Below, one piece after another: positions 26,335 through 35,941 of a DNA stretch of 64,000 nucleotides. A model generated the notes under the pieces. The model did not search any database. It was not told the DNA's origin and was given only the letters and a program-made list of their open reading frames with translations. Source of the stretch: Pseudomonas oryzicola. Lineage in GTDB: Bacteria; Pseudomonadota; Gammaproteobacteria; Pseudomonadales; Pseudomonadaceae. The position numbers were made by a program, and so were the translations under genes. Location: positions 1 to 64,000 of the forward strand of contig NZ_JABWRZ020000005.1 of assembly GCF_014269185.2 (NCBI RefSeq). The letters run 5' to 3'. Within the stretch, counting starts at the first letter, position 1, and each line of letters begins with the position of its first letter.

Positions 26335-28245
26335 ATGATCAGACTATCCAACCTCACTTTACAGCGTGGTCCGCAGCGCTTGCTAGAAGGCGCCGAGATG
26401 ACCCTGCACGCCGGTCACAAGGCCGGCCTGATCGGCGCCAACGGTGCCGGAAAATCCAGCCTGTTCGCCTTGCTGCGCGGTGAGCTGTCGCCCGATGCCG
26501 GCGATTGCCAACTGCCCGGAGACTGGCGCATCGCCCACATGCGCCAGGAGGTAGACACGCTCGACCGCCTGGCTGTGGATTATGTGCTCGACGGCGACGC
26601 GCGCCTGCGCAAGGTCCAGGCCGAGCTGGCTGCAGCCGAGCAGGCGCATGACGGCACGGCCCTGGCGCGCCTGCACAGTGAGCTGGAAAGTGCTGACGGT
26701 TATACCGCTGATGCCCGTGCCCGCAAGCTGTTGGCCGGCCTGGGCTTCACCAACGAGCAGATGGACCGCCGCGTCGGCGACTTCTCCGGTGGCTGGCGGA
26801 TGCGCCTGAACCTGGCCCAGGCGCTGATGTGCCCGTCCGACCTGTTGCTGCTCGACGAGCCCACCAACCACCTGGACCTGGACGCGATCCTGTGGCTGGA
26901 GGACTGGCTCAAGGGTTACCCCGGCACCCTGTTGTTGATCTCTCACGACCGCGACTTCCTTGATGCCGTGGTCGACCATGTGCTGCACGTCGAGCAACGC
27001 AAGCTGAACCTGTACAAGGGCGGCTACACCGCCTTCGAGCGCACCCGTGCCGAGCGCCTGGCGCAGCAGCAGCAGGCTTACGAGAAGCAGCAGGCGCAGC
27101 GCGCGCACATGGAAAAGTACATTGCCCGCTTCAAGGCCCAGGCCACCAAGGCCCGCCAGGCCCAGAGCCGAATCAAGGCCCTGGAGCGCATGGAGGAGCT
27201 GTCGGCGGCGCACGTTGATTCGCCGTTCGACTTTGTCTTCCGCGAGTCGCAGAAGATTTCCAGCCCGTTGCTGAGCCTGTCCGAAGGCCGCCTGGGCTAC
27301 GGTGACAAGGCCATTCTCGACAAGGTCAAGCTGCAGCTCACTCCAGGGGCACGCATCGGTCTGCTCGGCCCCAACGGTGCCGGCAAATCGACCTTGATCA
27401 AGAACCTGGCAGGCGAGCTTGAGCCGCTGTCGGGCCGCCTGGTACGTGGCGAGAACCTGGCAGTGGGTTACTTCGCCCAGCATCAGCTGGACTCGCTGGA
27501 CGACAAGGCCAGCCCGCTGCTGCACCTGCAGCGCATCGCCCCTGCCGAACGTGAGCAGACCCTGCGCGATTTCCTTGGTGGTTTCGACTTCCATGGCGAC
27601 CGTGTCGACGAGCCGGTAGTGAACTTCTCCGGTGGCGAAAAGGCCCGTCTGGCGCTGGCGCTGATTGCCTGGGAGCGGCCGAACCTGCTGCTGCTTGACG
27701 AACCGACCAACCACCTCGACCTGGAAATGCGCCTGGCACTGACCATGGCCCTGCAAGAGTTCGCCGGTGCTGTAGTGGTGGTGTCCCACGACCGTCACCT
27801 GCTCAAGAGCACCACCGACGACTTCCTGTTGGTGGCCGACGGCAAGGTCGATACCTTCGACGGTGACCTGGACGACTACAGCCGCTGGCTGGTCGAGTAC
27901 CGCCAGCGCAGTGCGCCGGCCAGTAGCGCCCCGGTCAACCCGGACAAGACCGACAAGAAAGCCCAGCGCCAGGCTGCCGCAGCCTTGCGCCAGCAACTGG
28001 CTCCGCACAAGAAGGCCGCCGACAAGCTCGAGACCGAGCTCAACCAGGTGCACGCGCAGCTGGCTGAGATCGAAACCGCGCTGGGTGATGGCGGCCTCTA
28101 CGATGCGGCGCGCAAGGATGAACTGCGTGAGCTGCTGGCGCGCCAGACCAGGCTCAAGCAGCGCGAGGGCGAACTGGAGGAGGCCTGGATGGAAGCGCTG
28201 GAAACCCTCGAAAGCATGCAGGCAGAGCTCGAGGCACTGTCCTGA
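26335..28245 (+). CDS. ABC-F family ATPase, YheS-type
   Basis: 636 residues from ATG 26335; the open frame extends upstream but the family begins MIRLSNLTLQRG. It has two ABC domains without membrane segments: Walker A GANGAGKSS and GPNGAGKST, signatures FSGGWRMRL and FSGGEKARLALA, Walker B LLLLDEPTNHLDL twice. A charged linker follows the first domain and a coiled-coil tail lies at residues about 545-636. ABC-F proteins bind the ribosomal E site and rescue stalled translation. Length and tail favour YheS over Uup or EttA. Confidence 0.92.
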   Translation: MIRLSNLTLQRGPQRLLEGAEMTLHAGHKAGLIGANGAGKSSLFALLRGELSPDAGDCQLPGDWRIAHMRQEVDTLDRLAVDYVLDGDARLRKVQAELAAAEQAHDGTALARLHSELESADGYTADARARKLLAGLGFTNEQMDRRVGDFSGGWRMRLNLAQALMCPSDLLLLDEPTNHLDLDAILWLEDWLKGYPGTLLLISHDRDFLDAVVDHVLHVEQRKLNLYKGGYTAFERTRAERLAQQQQAYEKQQAQRAHMEKYIARFKAQATKARQAQSRIKALERMEELSAAHVDSPFDFVFRESQKISSPLLSLSEGRLGYGDKAILDKVKLQLTPGARIGLLGPNGAGKSTLIKNLAGELEPLSGRLVRGENLAVGYFAQHQLDSLDDKASPLLHLQRIAPAEREQTLRDFLGGFDFHGDRVDEPVVNFSGGEKARLALALIAWERPNLLLLDEPTNHLDLEMRLALTMALQEFAGAVVVVSHDRHLLKSTTDDFLLVADGKVDTFDGDLDDYSRWLVEYRQRSAPASSAPVNPDKTDKKAQRQAAAALRQQLAPHKKAADKLETELNQVHAQLAEIETALGDGGLYDAARKDELRELLARQTRLKQREGELEEAWMEALETLESMQAELEALS

Positions 28246-28832
28246 TGGAGGAACTGCGTTCGCTGCTGCCAGGGCAATGGATGGACACCTTCTGGCTAGG
28301 CCTGCAGATTCTGCTGATCCTGATCGCGGCGTTCGTCCTGCAACGCATTATTGCCCGTGGGCTGAGCCGCCTGGGCCAGCGTTATCCGCTGCCGCCGGAG
28401 TTGCTGGTACCGGTGCGTGGTGGCCTGCGCTGGCTGATCATGGGCAGCGCGCTGCTGTTCGTGCTGGAGCGCCTGGGTGTATCGGCGACCGTACTGTGGA
28501 CAGCATTGTCCGGTTTCGTCGCGGTAGCGGCGGTGGCCTTCTTCGCCATCTGGAGCGTGCTGTCCAACCTGCTTTGCGCGGTGCTGATCTTCACGGTCGG
28601 GCCGTTTCGCATCGGTGATGTGGTCGAACTGGTCGACACCCTCGACAAGCCGGGCGTAAAGGGCCGGGTCATCGCCATCAACCTGCTGTTCACCACCCTG
28701 CTGGAAATGCCCGAGGCGGGTGGGGCGCTGGTACAGGTGCCGAACAGCCAGTTTTTCCAGAAGTCAGTGCGGCGCTGGCGCGGGACAGAGGTGCAGGCGA
28801 TGCATCAAGATGCGTCGGTCGAGGCTGACTGA
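28245..28832 (+). CDS. Small MscS-family mechanosensitive channel
   Basis: 195 residues. Four hydrophobic helices include the pore-like third segment (LSGFVAVAAVAFFAIWSVLSN), followed by the MscS beta domain (FRIGDVVELVD; ALVQVPNSQFFQKSV). It ends soon after, so the C-terminal alpha/beta cage of full-length MscS is absent. The start codon overlaps the ABC-F stop by 1 bp (TGATG), indicating translational coupling. It probably relieves osmotic pressure, but gating without the cage is untested. Confidence 0.85.
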   Translation: MEELRSLLPGQWMDTFWLGLQILLILIAAFVLQRIIARGLSRLGQRYPLPPELLVPVRGGLRWLIMGSALLFVLERLGVSATVLWTALSGFVAVAAVAFFAIWSVLSNLLCAVLIFTVGPFRIGDVVELVDTLDKPGVKGRVIAINLLFTTLLEMPEAGGALVQVPNSQFFQKSVRRWRGTEVQAMHQDASVEAD

Positions 28833-28833
28833 A

Positions 28834-28861
28834 CCTGTACCGGCCTCTTTGCGGGTACAGG
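28834..28861. repeat. Short REP-type hairpin after the mscS-like gene
   Basis: Cctgtacc (28834-28841) pairs with ggtacagg (28854-28861) around the REP core ggcctctttgcg, directly after the stop codon. It is a likely mRNA 3' end. Confidence 0.6.
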
Positions 28862-28949
28862 CAATCCAAATCCTGCAAAATCTGCTGGTTATTTTTTCAT
28901 CAACGCCTTAGCTTAACGTTTTGCAGCATATGTGCGAGCGAGGTGTGCG

Positions 28950-29582
28950 ATGTCGATGGAAGTATGGTTGGGCTTCTTTGCCGCCTGTTGGGTGATCAGC
29001 CTTTCACCCGGCGCCGGGGCAATTGCCTCGATGTCCAGCGGCCTGCAATACGGTTTCTGGCGTGGTTACTGGAACGCCCTGGGCTTGCAGCTGGGCCTGA
29101 TTGTGCAAATCGCCATCATCGCCGCCGGCGTCGGTGCCGTCCTGGCCGCTTCGGCCACGGCTTTCCATATCATCAAATGGTTCGGTGTCGCTTATCTCGT
29201 GTACCTGGCCTACAAGCAGTGGCGTGCCCTGCCGATGGACATGAGCGATGAGTCCGGCGTGCGACCGATCGGCAAGCCACTGAGCCTGGTATTCCGTGGC
29301 TTCCTGGTCAACGTCAGCAACCCCAAAGCACTGGTGTTCATGCTGGCAGTGCTGCCGCAGTTCATCAACCCGCATGCCCCGCTGCTGCCGCAGTATGTGG
29401 CTATCACCGTGACCATGGTCGCCGTCGACATGCTGGTAATGGCAGGCTACACCGGCTTGGCTGCGCGGGTACTTCGCCTGCTGCGTACGCCCAGGCAGCA
29501 GAAGCGCCTGAACCGGACCTTTGCCGGGTTGTTCATTGGTGCGGCTACCTTCCTGGCCACCCTGCGCCGCGCGCCAATCTGA
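28950..29582 (+). CDS. LysE/RhtB-family amino-acid exporter
   Basis: 210 residues from ATG 28950 behind GAGGTG. Six hydrophobic helices and the RhtB signature near the N-terminus (VISLSPGAGAIASMSSGLQYG), plus FLVNVSNPKALVFMLAVLPQF in the middle, are typical. These proteins export amino acids such as homoserine, threonine or lysine across the inner membrane. The substrate is not predictable. It stands alone, convergent with the slipin/NfeD pair. Confidence 0.9.
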   Translation: MSMEVWLGFFAACWVISLSPGAGAIASMSSGLQYGFWRGYWNALGLQLGLIVQIAIIAAGVGAVLAASATAFHIIKWFGVAYLVYLAYKQWRALPMDMSDESGVRPIGKPLSLVFRGFLVNVSNPKALVFMLAVLPQFINPHAPLLPQYVAITVTMVAVDMLVMAGYTGLAARVLRLLRTPRQQKRLNRTFAGLFIGAATFLATLRRAPI

Positions 29583-29655
29583 CAGACCCAGGGGTTGCTT
29601 TGCAGCCCTGTCGCGACACAAGGCCGCTCGCCCAGGGATCGCGTAGCGGCCTTCG

Positions 29656-30408
29656 CTATTTCGGCTTGTCCACCAACCCCTTGAGCAACTCCACCGGCAG
29701 CGGAAAGACGATGGTAGAGCTCTTGTCCCCGGCAATCGCCCCCAGTGTCTGCATATAGCGCAGCTGCATCGCTCCCGGCTCCTTGCTCAGCATCTGTGCC
29801 GCCTGCATCAGCTTCTCCGAAGCCTGCAATTCACCTTCTGCATGGATTACCTTGGCGCGCCGTTCGCGCTCGGCCTCGGCCTGGCGGGCAATGGCGCGCA
29901 CCATCGACTCATTGAGGTCGACGTGCTTGATCTCGACGTTGGCCACCTTGATGCCCCAGGCATCGGTTTGTGCGTCCAGCACCTGGCGGATGTCCACGTT
30001 CAGCTGTTCGCGTTCGGCCAGCAACTCATCCAGTTCGTGCTTGCCCAGCACCGCACGCAACGTGGTCTGGGCCAGCTGGCTGGTCGCCACCAGGAAATCC
30101 TCGACCTGGATGATCGCCTTCTGTGGGTCCAGCACGCGAAAATAGACCACGGCATTGACCTTGACCGAGACGTTGTCGCGGGTGATCACGTCCTGCGGTG
30201 GCACATCCAGCACCACCGTGCGCAGGTCGACCCGCACCATTTGCTGTACCACCGGAATCAACAGGATCAGCCCCGGCCCCTTCACCTGCCAGAAACGCCC
30301 CAGCTGGAACACCACTGCGCGCTCGTACTCGCGCAGGATGCGGAATGCCGATAGCAACAGCATCAGCAGCACGACCAGCACCGCGCCGAAACCCAGTTGC
30401 ATGAACAT
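29656..30408 (-). CDS. Slipin (SPFH/stomatin-family membrane protein)
   Basis: 250 residues. One N-terminal membrane helix ([12 protein letters not shown]) is followed by the SPFH domain ([36 protein letters not shown]) and a charged coiled-coil tail ([19 protein letters not shown]). The start is set at ATG 30408, since AAGGAG lies just upstream and overlaps the nfeD end. Slipins form membrane microdomain scaffolds and pair with NfeD proteases. The nfeD gene lies 2 bp upstream in the same operon. Confidence 0.92.
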   Translation of the reverse strand: MFMQLGFGAVLVVLLMLLLSAFRILREYERAVVFQLGRFWQVKGPGLILLIPVVQQMVRVDLRTVVLDVPPQDVITRDNVSVKVNAVVYFRVLDPQKAIIQVEDFLVATSQLAQTTLRAVLGKHELDELLAEREQLNVDIRQVLDAQTDAWGIKVANVEIKHVDLNESMVRAIARQAEAERERRAKVIHAEGELQASEKLMQAAQMLSKEPGAMQLRYMQTLGAIAGDKSSTIVFPLPVELLKGLVDKPK

Positions 30409-30410
30409 GG

Positions 30411-31757
30411 TCACTCTCCTTGCGCCGCGGGGGCGGCGGCGCTCACTTGCAGCATGACGCCATGGCGTGCCGTTACCCGCACGCTCTGGCCTGGTTGCAG
30501 CGGCGTTGCACACTGCACCTGCCATTGTTCGCCCTGGGCCAGGACCACGCCGCAGAACGGGTTGCCGGCCAGTACCCCGGTGACCGTGACCAGGCTGCCG
30601 ACCAGGCCGGCGTCGCCGCTGACCAACGCCCGTCGTCGGGCCTTGAGGGCCATGCCCATCACCCCGCCAATCAGCAATGCCGAGAGCAACGCCAGGGTGC
30701 CGATCAAGGCCAGTGGAATGCCGAAGCCAGGGGCGTCGGTGTCGATCAGGATCAGCGCGCCCACCACGAAAGCGACGATGCCGCCAAAGCCGACCACGCC
30801 GAAACTGGGCAAGAAGGCCTCGCCGATCATGAAGGCGATGCCGAGCAATATCAGCGCCACCCCGGCAAAACTCACCGGCAACAGCTGCAGCGCATACAGG
30901 GCCAGCAACAAACAGATGCCGCCAACCACGCCACCGACCGTCGAGCCAGGGTTCATGAACTCGAACAGCAGGCCGTAAACGCCGACCATGATCAGGATCA
31001 GCGCCACGCTGGGGTTGGTGATTACCGCCAGTACCCGTGTACGCCAGTCCGGCAGGTGCTCGACCAGGCTGGCGCCGGCAGTCTGCAGCTGGCGGGCCTG
31101 GCCCGCGACGGTTAGGGTTTGGCCATCGAGCTTGCGCAGCAGCCCGGGCAGGTCATCGGCTACCTGATTGATCACGTTCAGTCGCAAGGCCTCGCTGGCG
31201 GACAGGCTCACTGCCTCGCGCACGGCCTTCTCCGCCCAATCGGCGTTGCGCCCGCGCAGCTGCGCCAGGCCACGCATGTAGGCCGCCGCATCATTGACCT
31301 GCTTGCGCGCGAGGGTTTCGTCATCGCTGCCTTTGGCCTTGTCCTCCCTGGCAGGGCCGGGTGGGCCGCCGATCTGTACTGGCGTGGCGGCCCCCAGGTT
31401 GGTCCCTGGTGCCATGGCAGCGATGTGGCTGGCGTAGAGAATGTAGGTGCCGGCGCTGGCGGCGCGGGCCCCGCTTGGGGCAACGAAGGTGGCGACCGGC
31501 ACCGGGCTGGCGAGAATCGCCTTGATCATCTGGCGCATGGCGCTGTCCAGCCCGCCCGGGGTATCCATGCGGATAACCACCAATTGCGCACCTTGTTCCT
31601 GGGCTTGGCCAAGGCTACGCACCAGATAGTCGGCGCTGGCCGGGCCGATGGCATCATCGATGCCCAGCACCCACACTGCACCGGGCGCGGCCTGGCCGCC
31701 AGGCGTGATGCCAAGCAGCAACAGCAGCAACAGCCAGCGCCAGCAGCGGGCGATCAC
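30411..31757 (-). CDS. NfeD-family membrane serine protease (long form)
   Basis: 448 residues. A signal peptide precedes a ClpP-like protease domain (residues about 25-215) with the nucleophile Ser in [12 protein letters not shown] and a downstream Lys likely to complete the Ser-Lys dyad. Several transmembrane helices (about 245-380) and a C-terminal OB-fold NfeD domain ([18 protein letters not shown]) follow. Long NfeD proteins cleave stomatin partners; its partner is the slipin encoded directly downstream. Confidence 0.92.
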   Translation of the reverse strand: MIARCWRWLLLLLLLGITPGGQAAPGAVWVLGIDDAIGPASADYLVRSLGQAQEQGAQLVVIRMDTPGGLDSAMRQMIKAILASPVPVATFVAPSGARAASAGTYILYASHIAAMAPGTNLGAATPVQIGGPPGPAREDKAKGSDDETLARKQVNDAAAYMRGLAQLRGRNADWAEKAVREAVSLSASEALRLNVINQVADDLPGLLRKLDGQTLTVAGQARQLQTAGASLVEHLPDWRTRVLAVITNPSVALILIMVGVYGLLFEFMNPGSTVGGVVGGICLLLALYALQLLPVSFAGVALILLGIAFMIGEAFLPSFGVVGFGGIVAFVVGALILIDTDAPGFGIPLALIGTLALLSALLIGGVMGMALKARRRALVSGDAGLVGSLVTVTGVLAGNPFCGVVLAQGEQWQVQCATPLQPGQSVRVTARHGVMLQVSAAAPAAQGE

Positions 31758-31854
31758 CTGTCGTCACCTCGTGTGTTGTATTGCACAAGTTTAGCCCTGC
31801 CAGTCGGTTCCCGGCCTAAAATTGGACATTGGGGGGCGAAACCGGAGGTGCATC

Positions 31855-32313
31855 ATGCGTATGGCAAAGACCCTGCAGGATCGCCTGAACAAGGCCAACT
31901 GCGACTACGACATCATTCCCCATCCTCATTCGGCCACCAGCCTGGAATCGGCCCGCACCGCCGGCGTACCCGCCGAGCGGGTTGCCAAGTCGGTGGTGCT
32001 GGATGACCGTCATGGCAACTACATCATGGCCGTGTTGCCGGCCAACCGGCATCTGGACATGAGCAAGGTGCGCATGTCCGGGGCCTGGCAACTGACCCGC
32101 GAGAGCGGCCTGCCGAGCCTGTTCGGCGACTGCGAACGCGGTGCCGTGCCGGCGCTTGGCGATGCCTACCAGATAAAGATGTTGCTTGATTCGAGTCTTA
32201 CCCGCCAAGGCGATGTCTACCTGGAGGCGGGTGATCACGATCATCTGATTCACATGAGCATGGAGCAATACCTGAAGCTGGTGCCGCGCGCCGAAGTGTG
32301 CGAGCTCAGTTGA
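31855..32313 (+). CDS. YbaK/ProX-type aminoacyl-tRNA deacylase-like protein
   Basis: 152 residues from ATG 31855 (GGAGGTG upstream; the in-frame GTG/ATG codons further up lack one). The YbaK fold is seen in AERVAKSVVLDD with the catalytic-type Lys, and in VLPANRHLDMSKVR and YQIKMLLDSSL. These proteins remove mischarged amino acids from tRNA in trans, or act more generally on small ester substrates. The exact substrate is not evident. It stands next to the DUF2789 gene, which follows 60 bp later. Confidence 0.85.
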   Translation: MRMAKTLQDRLNKANCDYDIIPHPHSATSLESARTAGVPAERVAKSVVLDDRHGNYIMAVLPANRHLDMSKVRMSGAWQLTRESGLPSLFGDCERGAVPALGDAYQIKMLLDSSLTRQGDVYLEAGDHDHLIHMSMEQYLKLVPRAEVCELS

Positions 32314-32373
32314 TGCTCTCAACCCATGCCGGGCCGGCATCGTCGACGACCGGCCCGGCGCCGAGGAGGAACC

Positions 32374-32616
32374 ATGGACAAGCCGATTCATCCTTTGTCG
32401 GAGATTTTCAAGCAGTTGGGGTTGTCTGACGATCCGGTCGAGATCGACCGTTTCATCAGCACCCATTCGCCGCTCGATGACGATGTCAAACTGGTTGATG
32501 CGCCTTTCTGGAATGATGCACAGCGCGATTTCCTGGTCGAGAAATACATTGCGGATGACGACTGGATTCCGATGATCGACCAACTCAACGAGGCGCTGCA
32601 CCCAAGCAAGAAATAA
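32374..32616 (+). CDS. DUF2789 protein
   Basis: 80 residues from ATG 32374, preceded by GAGGAGG. The sequence is acidic and helical (IHPLSEIFKQLGLSDDP; DDDVKLVDAPFWNDAQRDFL) and matches the DUF2789 family, which has no known function. No signal peptide or metal motif is seen. It is probably cotranscribed with the YbaK-like gene. Confidence 0.85.
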   Translation: MDKPIHPLSEIFKQLGLSDDPVEIDRFISTHSPLDDDVKLVDAPFWNDAQRDFLVEKYIADDDWIPMIDQLNEALHPSKK

Positions 32617-32685
32617 AGCGCCGAGTGGTGCCTGACGAGTGATTGGCCGTTGCTATGCTCAGGAAAACAACAAGGGGATAGCGCG

Positions 32686-33324
32686 ATGAAAGATCCCTAC
32701 GCACCGGGCTTCTGGTGCTCCGTGACGATCCTGGGCACCCTGACGGCCAGTTACTTCTATGGCATCAGGCAGACGCAACAGATGAACCAGGCCGTGCATT
32801 TTCTGTATGCCGCTGCCGCAGTCACCGTGGCGGTGGCCCTGGTGGCCCTGGCCTGGATCGCCTGGCAGCAATTGCACCTGAACAAACGCGAAGTGGTGCA
32901 GGGGCGAACGTTGCTGACCATCTGGAACACCAAGGTCGCGCTGCGCCGCGTCGAAACGGTGTTCGATCGCTATTTCTGGGGCAGCTACTGGCATTCCGGG
33001 CGCACTTTCGAAGAAGTCATGGGCGAGCTGAAGGGCACCCCGCTGGAGCAGAGCCTGGATGCCCTGAAACGCCAGTGCAGGGCGCTCGACCGCGAGATTC
33101 ATGACCATCATCACCACTGGCTGGCCAATGCCCGCGACCTGTCCAGCGTTGCCCAGGCAATGGCCCGTGAGCGCTACCAGCTGGACCTGGGCGAGCCCAC
33201 CCGCAGCGGCCACGGCAACACCGCCGTGCTCAATCGTGACCTGGAAGTACTGGTGTACACCTGGTCGGCACGCCTGCGCAGCTTCGATCATCAGCTGGAC
33301 GAGCTGGAGCGCGCTTACCATTGA
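32686..33324 (+). CDS. Membrane-anchored protein of unknown function
   Basis: 212 residues from ATG 32686 (AAGGGGA upstream). Two hydrophobic helices (about 9-28 and 37-60) precede a cytoplasmic helical domain with a His cluster (EIHDHHHHW). I do not recognise a family. The layout suggests an inner-membrane protein with a coiled-coil tail. It converges on the CBS-pair gene, whose stop is 6 bp away. Confidence 0.7.
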   Translation: MKDPYAPGFWCSVTILGTLTASYFYGIRQTQQMNQAVHFLYAAAAVTVAVALVALAWIAWQQLHLNKREVVQGRTLLTIWNTKVALRRVETVFDRYFWGSYWHSGRTFEEVMGELKGTPLEQSLDALKRQCRALDREIHDHHHHWLANARDLSSVAQAMARERYQLDLGEPTRSGHGNTAVLNRDLEVLVYTWSARLRSFDHQLDELERAYH

Positions 33325-33330
33325 GTTCGT

Positions 33331-33768
33331 TCATTCGCCGCGGATGTACTGCTCCAGTTGCAGGATCAGGCGGGCCTGTTCGGCAATGGTTTCCTTGACC
33401 AGGTCACCGATCGACAGCAGGCCGAGCAACTCGCCATTGCTGACCACCGGCAGGTGGCGCAGGTGGCGGTTGGTCATCAGGTTCATGCAGTACTCGAGGT
33501 TCTGCTTCGGCTCCACCGTCACTACCGGCGCGCTCATGATCTCGCGCACCGGCGTGGCGGCGGAGGAGCGGCCCTTGAGCACCAGTTTGCGTGCATAGTC
33601 CCGTTCACTGACGATACCCACCACCTGGTTGCCCTCGACCACGGGCAGCGCACCGACGTTTTTCTCCGCCAGCAGTTTCAGGGCGTCGAGTACCGAGTCA
33701 TCCGGGCCGATGGTGTAAACGGTCTGGTGCTGGGACTTGGTCTTGAGGATTTGTTCGACGGTCTTCAT
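33331..33768 (-). CDS. CBS-pair domain protein
   Basis: 145 residues from ATG 33768 (AGAGG upstream). It consists of two CBS motifs: TIGPDDSVLDALKLLAEKNVG...VGIVSERDYARK and MSAPVVTVEPKQNLEYCMNLM...LLGLLSIGDLVK. CBS pairs usually bind adenosyl ligands (AMP, ATP, NAD) and act as energy sensors. No partner domain is attached, and the regulated target is unknown. Confidence 0.9.
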   Translation of the reverse strand: MKTVEQILKTKSQHQTVYTIGPDDSVLDALKLLAEKNVGALPVVEGNQVVGIVSERDYARKLVLKGRSSAATPVREIMSAPVVTVEPKQNLEYCMNLMTNRHLRHLPVVSNGELLGLLSIGDLVKETIAEQARLILQLEQYIRGE

Positions 33769-33890
33769 ACGAGCCTCTGCGGGTGGAAAAGCCATGTCTC
33801 GGAGTAAATAAAGCATCCGGCACGGCGCTCTGCACGGCAATGCAGGAAACGGCATGGAGGCGATTGAAAAACGTCATGAGGGTAGGTTGC

Positions 33891-33936
33891 CTGTACCAGC
33901 CTCTTCGTGGCTTCAGCCGCGAAGAGGCTGGTACAG
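33891..33936. repeat. REP-type palindrome after the dipeptidase gene
   Basis: Perfect 17-bp arms ctgtaccagcctcttcg (33891-33907) and complement (33920-33936), 12-nt loop. It abuts the 3' end of the M20 dipeptidase gene and is probably its terminator or stabiliser. Confidence 0.75.
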
Positions 33937-33941
33937 CTGGC

Positions 33942-35672
33942 TCAGAGCTTCGGCATCTGTCCGATCCGCGCCACCATCTCGCTTACTACCTGCAGGTCCA
34001 GCATGAACTGTTCCACGGTCTTGAACTCGTTGTCGTTGTGCCCGGTGTATTTCACGTCCGGCATGGCCAGGCCGAATTGCACGCCGTTGGGCAGGTCGTG
34101 CACCGAGGTTGCCCCTGCCGAGGTACCGAACTCGTGCTTCATGCCCAGGTTCTCGGTGGCGACGTCAAGCAGAGCCTTGACCCATTCGCCTTCGGGGTTG
34201 CGGTACATCGGCTCGTCCAGGCTGTAGTCGAAGGCCACCGAGGTGTGGCTTTGGCGCGTCCAGTTGCCCAGTTTGTCGGCCAGTTCGTCCTTGATCGTGG
34301 CGATTGGCTTGCCTTTGGGAATGCGCAGGTTCACGGCCAGTTTCAGGCCCTTGTCATCAACCCCGACAAAGGTCAGCGAGGCCGTCAGCGGGCCCATGAA
34401 CGGGTCCTTGAAGGCCACGCCGAGCTTGTTGCCCAGGTAGTCCAGGCCCCAGTTGTCGGCGGCGTAGCGGGCGGCATCGGTAAAGTGGTTGTGCTTGATA
34501 GGCACCTGCTGGCCGAGACCGTTGATGAAATCGAGCATGCGCGCCACCGGGTTGACCCCGGATTCCGGTTCCGAAGAGTGGGCGGAAACGCCAGTTACCG
34601 TCAGCAACACATTGTTGCCCTCGGGTTTGGCGTCAATCCTGAAATCGCCGCCATGCTGCTTCACGTACTTGGCGCCGGCTTGCTGCAGGCGCTTGGCAAG
34701 CGCTGCCGGGTTATCGGAGACCAGTGTCGCCACGGAAGTGGTCGGGATCTGGTTGGTAGCCAGGCCGCCGGTCAGGTTGACGATTTCTGCGCCTTTGCCA
34801 GTGGCCGGGCGCTTGCTGAAGCTGGCCATGATCGTGCCATAGCCTTTTTCGGCGATGACCACCGGGTAGCCGCCATCGAGCGCCAGGTTGTAGTCGGGCG
34901 TGGGGTTGCGTTCGAAGTAGTACGGGATGGCATCGCCGCTGGTTTCTTCGGTGGTATCGATCAGCAGCTTGAACTGCCGGGCCAGGGGCAGGTTCTCGTC
35001 CTTGGCCACCTTCAGTGCGTACATCGCCACGACAATGCCGTTCTTGTCGTCTTCGGTGCCGCGCCCATACATGCGGTCGCCGACCAGGGTTACCTTGAAC
35101 GGATCCAGGCGCGTGCCATCGGCCAGCTTCCAGTTGTCCGGGTTGACCGGCACCACGTCGGCATGGGCGTGGATACCTACCACTTCCTTGCCGCTGCCCA
35201 GCGAAATCTCGTAAACCCGGTTGTCGATGTTGCGGAATGCCAGGCCGAAGCTCTCGGCAAGGGCCTTGATCTTGTCTGCCATCTTGAGGAATTCGGGGTT
35301 TTCGTGCTGCGGCGTGCCTTCGACGTTGAAGGTCGGGATGGCCACCAGTTCACGCAGGGTTTCGCTGGCAGCCTTGCCGTACTTGATGCGGGTGTACAGG
35401 CCGAGCAGGCGGTTGATCTCGTTCTGCTGCTCGGCTGCCAGGGGCTTGCCGGCCAGGTAGGCGTCGAGCGTTGCCTCGAGGTTGTCGGCCTTGGCCAGGT
35501 CGCTGCCTTTGAGCTTGCCGATGAACTGCTTGAAGTCACTTGGCTGGCTGCCGTCGAAGGCTTTGACGATGGCCGCCGACTGTTGCTGGGTGAGGTTGGC
35601 CTGGGCCGGTTGGGTGAAAAGACCGATGCTGGCCAGCAGCAAGGTGGTGGCGGTAAGTTTTTTCAGGTGCAT
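33942..35672 (-). CDS. M20-family dipeptidase, exported
   Basis: 576 residues from ATG 35672 (family-like start MHLKKLTATTLLL; ATG 35684 and 35699 are alternatives, with GAAGGA close to them). A signal peptide ends near TQPAQA. The metal site of M20 enzymes is visible: HAHADVVPV, GRGTEDDKNG, DTTEETSGD with catalytic Glu, and a C-terminal His in KYTGHNDNEF. A dimerisation domain is inserted at about 290-440 (VTGVSAHSSEPESG). It should hydrolyse dipeptides in the periplasm. It is divergent from the MocR-like gene. Confidence 0.9.
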   Translation of the reverse strand: MHLKKLTATTLLLASIGLFTQPAQANLTQQQSAAIVKAFDGSQPSDFKQFIGKLKGSDLAKADNLEATLDAYLAGKPLAAEQQNEINRLLGLYTRIKYGKAASETLRELVAIPTFNVEGTPQHENPEFLKMADKIKALAESFGLAFRNIDNRVYEISLGSGKEVVGIHAHADVVPVNPDNWKLADGTRLDPFKVTLVGDRMYGRGTEDDKNGIVVAMYALKVAKDENLPLARQFKLLIDTTEETSGDAIPYYFERNPTPDYNLALDGGYPVVIAEKGYGTIMASFSKRPATGKGAEIVNLTGGLATNQIPTTSVATLVSDNPAALAKRLQQAGAKYVKQHGGDFRIDAKPEGNNVLLTVTGVSAHSSEPESGVNPVARMLDFINGLGQQVPIKHNHFTDAARYAADNWGLDYLGNKLGVAFKDPFMGPLTASLTFVGVDDKGLKLAVNLRIPKGKPIATIKDELADKLGNWTRQSHTSVAFDYSLDEPMYRNPEGEWVKALLDVATENLGMKHEFGTSAGATSVHDLPNGVQFGLAMPDVKYTGHNDNEFKTVEQFMLDLQVVSEMVARIGQMPKL

Positions 35673-35793
35673 GGTTGTGCGCATTCCTTCGCCAATCATT
35701 GTGTGGGTTACCCGTCCGGAAACGGGAAGACACCCACGCTAACACCAATGACCCTTGGCACGGGAGTGCCAGAAACGCGACATGTCGCACAAA

Positions 35794-35870
35794 CGAAAAA
35801 GCCCCGGGCACGTTGCCGGGTCTCATTCGGTGCTTCTGTTCCGCTCCGAACAGGGTTTACACCACGCAGC
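35794..35870 (-). ncRNA. Candidate small RNA or leader attenuator (minus strand)
   Basis: Read on the minus strand there is a perfect 6-bp hairpin CTGTTC-GGAGCG-GAACAG (about 35836-35853). About 15 nt later comes a GC-rich stem, CCCGGCA...TGCCCGGGGC, ending in TTTTT (35794-35820), which looks like a rho-independent terminator. It lies between two divergent genes, where a terminator is not expected. It could be the 3' end of an sRNA or a terminated leader of the dipeptidase gene. The promoter was not identified, so the 5' end is a guess. Confidence 0.3.
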
Positions 35871-35941
35871 CTGGGGCGTAGGGCAGCGCGGGATTCGCGT
35901 GTACCCTGTGCCTGCGCTTTTTCAGAAGTGACCCCGTGAGA

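Noticed and set aside
26383..28053. 556-residue minus-strand frame opposite the ABC-F gene
   Set aside because: A shadow of a clearly coding gene with two ABC domains on the plus strand.
33783..35939. 718-residue plus-strand frame opposite the M20 dipeptidase
   Set aside because: The minus strand encodes a complete dipeptidase with all metal ligands; the plus frame shows no domains.
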